From Chitinophaga rhizosphaerae (GTDB lineage Bacteria > Bacteroidota > Bacteroidia > Chitinophagales > Chitinophagaceae): DNA of 64,000 nt. Positions 61,477 through 64,000 of the stretch are shown here, in pieces. Under the pieces are notes generated by a model that had not been told where the DNA came from, ran no database searches, and saw nothing but the letters and a program-made list of their open reading frames with translations. The stretch spans positions 1 through 64,000 of the forward strand of contig NZ_RXLO01000017.1 in NCBI RefSeq assembly GCF_003958645.1, read 5' to 3'. Within the stretch, counting starts at the first letter, position 1, and the number at the start of each line of letters is the position of its first letter. Position numbers and translations under genes: made by a program.

Positions 61477-64000
61477 ATGAAGCAAGTTGAAAAAAATCTG
61501 TTAGCCAAGTTGACCCGTGTTTGTTTGCATTTCGGTTTAATCTTCATTGGCATCATGCCTGCACTGGCCCAGCAACCTAATGGTAGCAGGCCGGCGGTTA
61601 AAACTGCGCGTCAAATACCTGGGGCTTACCCTGCCGGAACGAAAGTGAACTACGTCCGCACCTGGACGCCCAATCAGCCGCTCACCGACCCGGCGCAGGT
61701 AATTTCGGCGACCGACGTGAAGAACGTGCCCCAATCCACCGCCTACTTCGACGGATTGGGAAGGCCGCTGCAAACTGTCTCCAAAGGCGTGTCTCCGGGT
61801 GTGAAAGACCTCGTGGCGCCTGTCGTGTATGACGCCTTCGGCCGGGAAGCCTTCAAATACCTGCCATACACCAGCGCCACGGGCGACGGTACTTTCAAAC
61901 TCAATCCCTTCACCGATCAGGGCGGTTTTTACGGCACTTTCCTGGATACGGCCAAAAATAACGAGGAAGATATTTTTTACAGCGAGACCCAATTCGAAGC
62001 CTCGCCGCTGAACCGGGTCACCAAAGCCATGGCGCCCGGCAATAACTACACCGGCTCCGGACGGGGTGTGGGCCAGCAATATTTAGTCAATGCCACGGCC
62101 GACTCGGTACGGATCTGGACGGTAACCACCACGATGGCGGGCAATATCCCCACTTCGAACATCACGTCGGCGAGCGCCTACGCCGCCGGTACGCTTTTCA
62201 AAAACGTTACCACGGATGAGAACGGCAAACAGGTGGTGGAATATAAAGATAAAGAAGACAAGGTCGTCCTGAAAAAGGTACAGCTCGCCGCCAGTCCGGG
62301 CACGGGCCATGTCGGCTGGCTTTGTACGTATTATGCCTACGACGATTTGGGGAATCTCCGGTTCGTGCTGCCTCCCCGCGCCGTGGAGCTTTCGATCGGG
62401 ACCTGGGTAGTCAGTGCCAATGTGAAGAACAACTTCTGTTTCCGGTATGAATATGACGGGCGCAACCGCATGATCATCAAACAGGTGCCCGGGGCTGACC
62501 CGGTAGAGCTGGTGTATGACCAGCGCGACCGCCTGGTGCTGACGCGCGACGGCAACCTGCGCGCGGTAACCGGCAAGTGGATGGCCACGATTTACGACGA
62601 GCTGAACCGGCCCACCTTGACGGGGATCTATTCCAGCACGCTGACCCACGACGCGCTGCTATCTTACATGCGGGGCGCCAGTTCGGCCAGTTCGTTGACC
62701 ACCAAAATAAAAGCGGTAGACAATCTTGTCGTGTCCCGGTACGAGACGAATGTCAATGAATATAAAGCCAGAGTAAGCGTAGAATTAACGGATGGCTTCG
62801 AGACGCCCACCGGCGTAGCCGCCGAAATCCTGACAGACCCTGCCATGGCGGATATTTCCGAAACATTTACCTCCTCCCTCAGCCTGCCCAATCTCAATAA
62901 TAACTTCTATGCGCTCACCTATACGTATTACGATGCGCTGAACTACGCCGGTGCCAAAAGCGCGCAATCCGCCTATTTTACCAAGCCGCAAGCCGGTACC
63001 AACCTTTATGCGGAGCCGATCGTGGTGAGCACGGCAACGAGGGGGCTGGTAACAGGCACCAAAGTGCGCGTGCTGGATACGGAACAGTTCCTGGTGACCA
63101 CCACGCATTATGACGCCAAAGGGCGCGTGGTGCAGGTGCTTAGCGATAATATCAATTCAGGATTGGACATCACTACAACGATGTACGATTTCGCGGGCAA
63201 GGCACTCAGCACCTATCATTACCACAACAATCCCAAAGCCGGCACAGCCGGAGAATCGAAGCTGCTGACCAATATGACCTACGATCATGCCGGCCGCGTG
63301 ACGAAAGTAACCAAGCAGCTCAACGACAATGCCGCCCTGAAACGCGATATCGCCACCAACACTTACGACGCGCTCGGGCAGCTGCAGCGCAAGGAATTCC
63401 GGAACGCCGCCGGCACGGTGATCGAAAGCACGGATTATACCTACAACATCCGGGGCTGGCAAAAAGCGATCAACCGTAAACACGTGCAGGGCAGCGAAAC
63501 CCATTATTTTGGTCAGGAACTGCACTATGATGAGGGTTTTACGAATAAAGAGTACAATGGGAATATCGCCGGCGTAAACTGGCGGGGAACGAAAATCGCT
63601 TCCGGCAACGCGCCCACGGCCAATGCTTACGGGTATACTTATGATGCGTCCAACAGGTTGATGAAGGGATACTTCACGCAACTTTCCGGTAGCAACTACG
63701 CCCAAAGCGCCATTGTTTATGACGTTACCATGGGCGACGGTACCAATCCGTATAGCGCCTACGATGCCAATGGCAATATCCTGAAAATGACCCAGCGCGG
63801 ACAGAAAGGTACTACCGGGAACGCCAACATCGATGTATTGACGTATCGCTACGACAGCCTGGGCGTGCCGGGTAACAAGCTCTACAACGTAAGTGATAAT
63901 CTGGGCAACAACGATGCTACGGCCGCCTTGGGGGATTTTATCGACCAGAGCACCGTCACCACGCCGGAATACCGTTACGACAGGAATGGGAACCTCATCC
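61477..64000 (+). CDS. second RHS polymorphic toxin, 5' part (runs off the window)
   Basis: From the ATG at 61477 the frame is open to the edge (841 codons). It begins with a signal peptide (FGLIFIGIMPALAQQ), a DUF6443 domain (KVNYVRTWTPNQPLTDPAQV, STAYFDGLGRPLQTVSKG) and YD repeats. It matches the RHS gene at 36630 over most of its length, and a 356-bp tract is almost identical. Its tip and immunity gene lie outside the window. There is no upstream SpvB-like partner beside this copy. Confidence 0.9.
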   Translation, partial: MKQVEKNLLAKLTRVCLHFGLIFIGIMPALAQQPNGSRPAVKTARQIPGAYPAGTKVNYVRTWTPNQPLTDPAQVISATDVKNVPQSTAYFDGLGRPLQTVSKGVSPGVKDLVAPVVYDAFGREAFKYLPYTSATGDGTFKLNPFTDQGGFYGTFLDTAKNNEEDIFYSETQFEASPLNRVTKAMAPGNNYTGSGRGVGQQYLVNATADSVRIWTVTTTMAGNIPTSNITSASAYAAGTLFKNVTTDENGKQVVEYKDKEDKVVLKKVQLAASPGTGHVGWLCTYYAYDDLGNLRFVLPPRAVELSIGTWVVSANVKNNFCFRYEYDGRNRMIIKQVPGADPVELVYDQRDRLVLTRDGNLRAVTGKWMATIYDELNRPTLTGIYSSTLTHDALLSYMRGASSASSLTTKIKAVDNLVVSRYETNVNEYKARVSVELTDGFETPTGVAAEILTDPAMADISETFTSSLSLPNLNNNFYALTYTYYDALNYAGAKSAQSAYFTKPQAGTNLYAEPIVVSTATRGLVTGTKVRVLDTEQFLVTTTHYDAKGRVVQVLSDNINSGLDITTTMYDFAGKALSTYHYHNNPKAGTAGESKLLTNMTYDHAGRVTKVTKQLNDNAALKRDIATNTYDALGQLQRKEFRNAAGTVIESTDYTYNIRGWQKAINRKHVQGSETHYFGQELHYDEGFTNKEYNGNIAGVNWRGTKIASGNAPTANAYGYTYDASNRLMKGYFTQLSGSNYAQSAIVYDVTMGDGTNPYSAYDANGNILKMTQRGQKGTTGNANIDVLTYRYDSLGVPGNKLYNVSDNLGNNDATAALGDFIDQSTVTTPEYRYDRNGNLI
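62554..62909 (+). repeat. tract nearly identical to 37710-38065 in the first RHS gene
   Basis: Same length (356 bp) and about ten differences by eye, against much lower identity in the flanks. It indicates recent gene conversion between the two RHS genes. Confidence 0.8.

Noticed and set aside
1..64000. rRNA, tRNA or CRISPR features
   Set aside because: I looked for tRNA-like cloverleaf ends, rRNA motifs and short regular repeats with spacers and found none that I could support.

Overview
The window looks like a chromosomal segment of a member of the Bacteroidota, most likely a Chitinophaga-like member of the Chitinophagaceae. The evidence is a SusC/SusD pair, a TonB-type energy transducer, DUF5723 and DUF4294 proteins, a bacillithiol deacetylase, Bacteroidota-type CcmE/CcmF, and a DUF6443-type RHS protein next to a DUF5977 protein. 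No database search was possible; family calls come from motifs read in the translations.

Layout. 1-32.3 kb is compact, GC-rich and mostly ordinary: two ferritin-like proteins, a tricorn-type and a second S41 protease (with a Crp/Fnr remnant between them), a SusC/SusD system, aspartate kinase, fructose-1,6-bisphosphatase, a CAP-domain lipoprotein, an ABC ATPase, a DinB/YfiT protein, a Nudix hydrolase, FolC, a DUF5723 protein, a TonB-like protein, an MFS transporter, an arginase-family/membrane/radical-SAM operon, CcmE and CcmF, an alpha/beta hydrolase, a DUF4294 protein and BshB1.

32.5-64 kb is a polymorphic-toxin region. It opens with a 1352-aa YD-repeat protein whose N-terminus resembles SpvB and which carries three DUF5977 repeats. 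A full-length RHS toxin (DUF6443, YD repeats, RHS core, variable tip) and its likely immunity gene follow. From 41.4 to 61.4 kb lies a low-GC array of displaced RHS tips, each joined to a copy of the last part of the RHS core (a block encoding PFGLTMAGLS or close to it) and followed by a small presumed immunity gene and often a hairpin terminator. Many tips are broken by stops or frameshifts, while the small downstream genes are more often intact, so the region looks like a store of immunity genes. Several of these small families occur two or three times. Remnants of a tyrosine recombinase, an IS3-type transposase, two Xre regulators and two NarL-type response regulators are scattered between cassettes. 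A second full-length RHS gene starts at 61477 and runs off the right edge.

How it may work (inference): the two complete RHS genes act as delivery chassis, and the array supplies alternative tips and immunities that can be exchanged by homologous recombination through the shared core end. A 356-bp tract almost identical between the two RHS genes, and a 755-bp duplicate of the RHS core inside the array, show that such exchange has happened here. Two copies of a long inverted repeat with compensatory base changes lie just upstream of two displaced tips and are the least explained element of the window.
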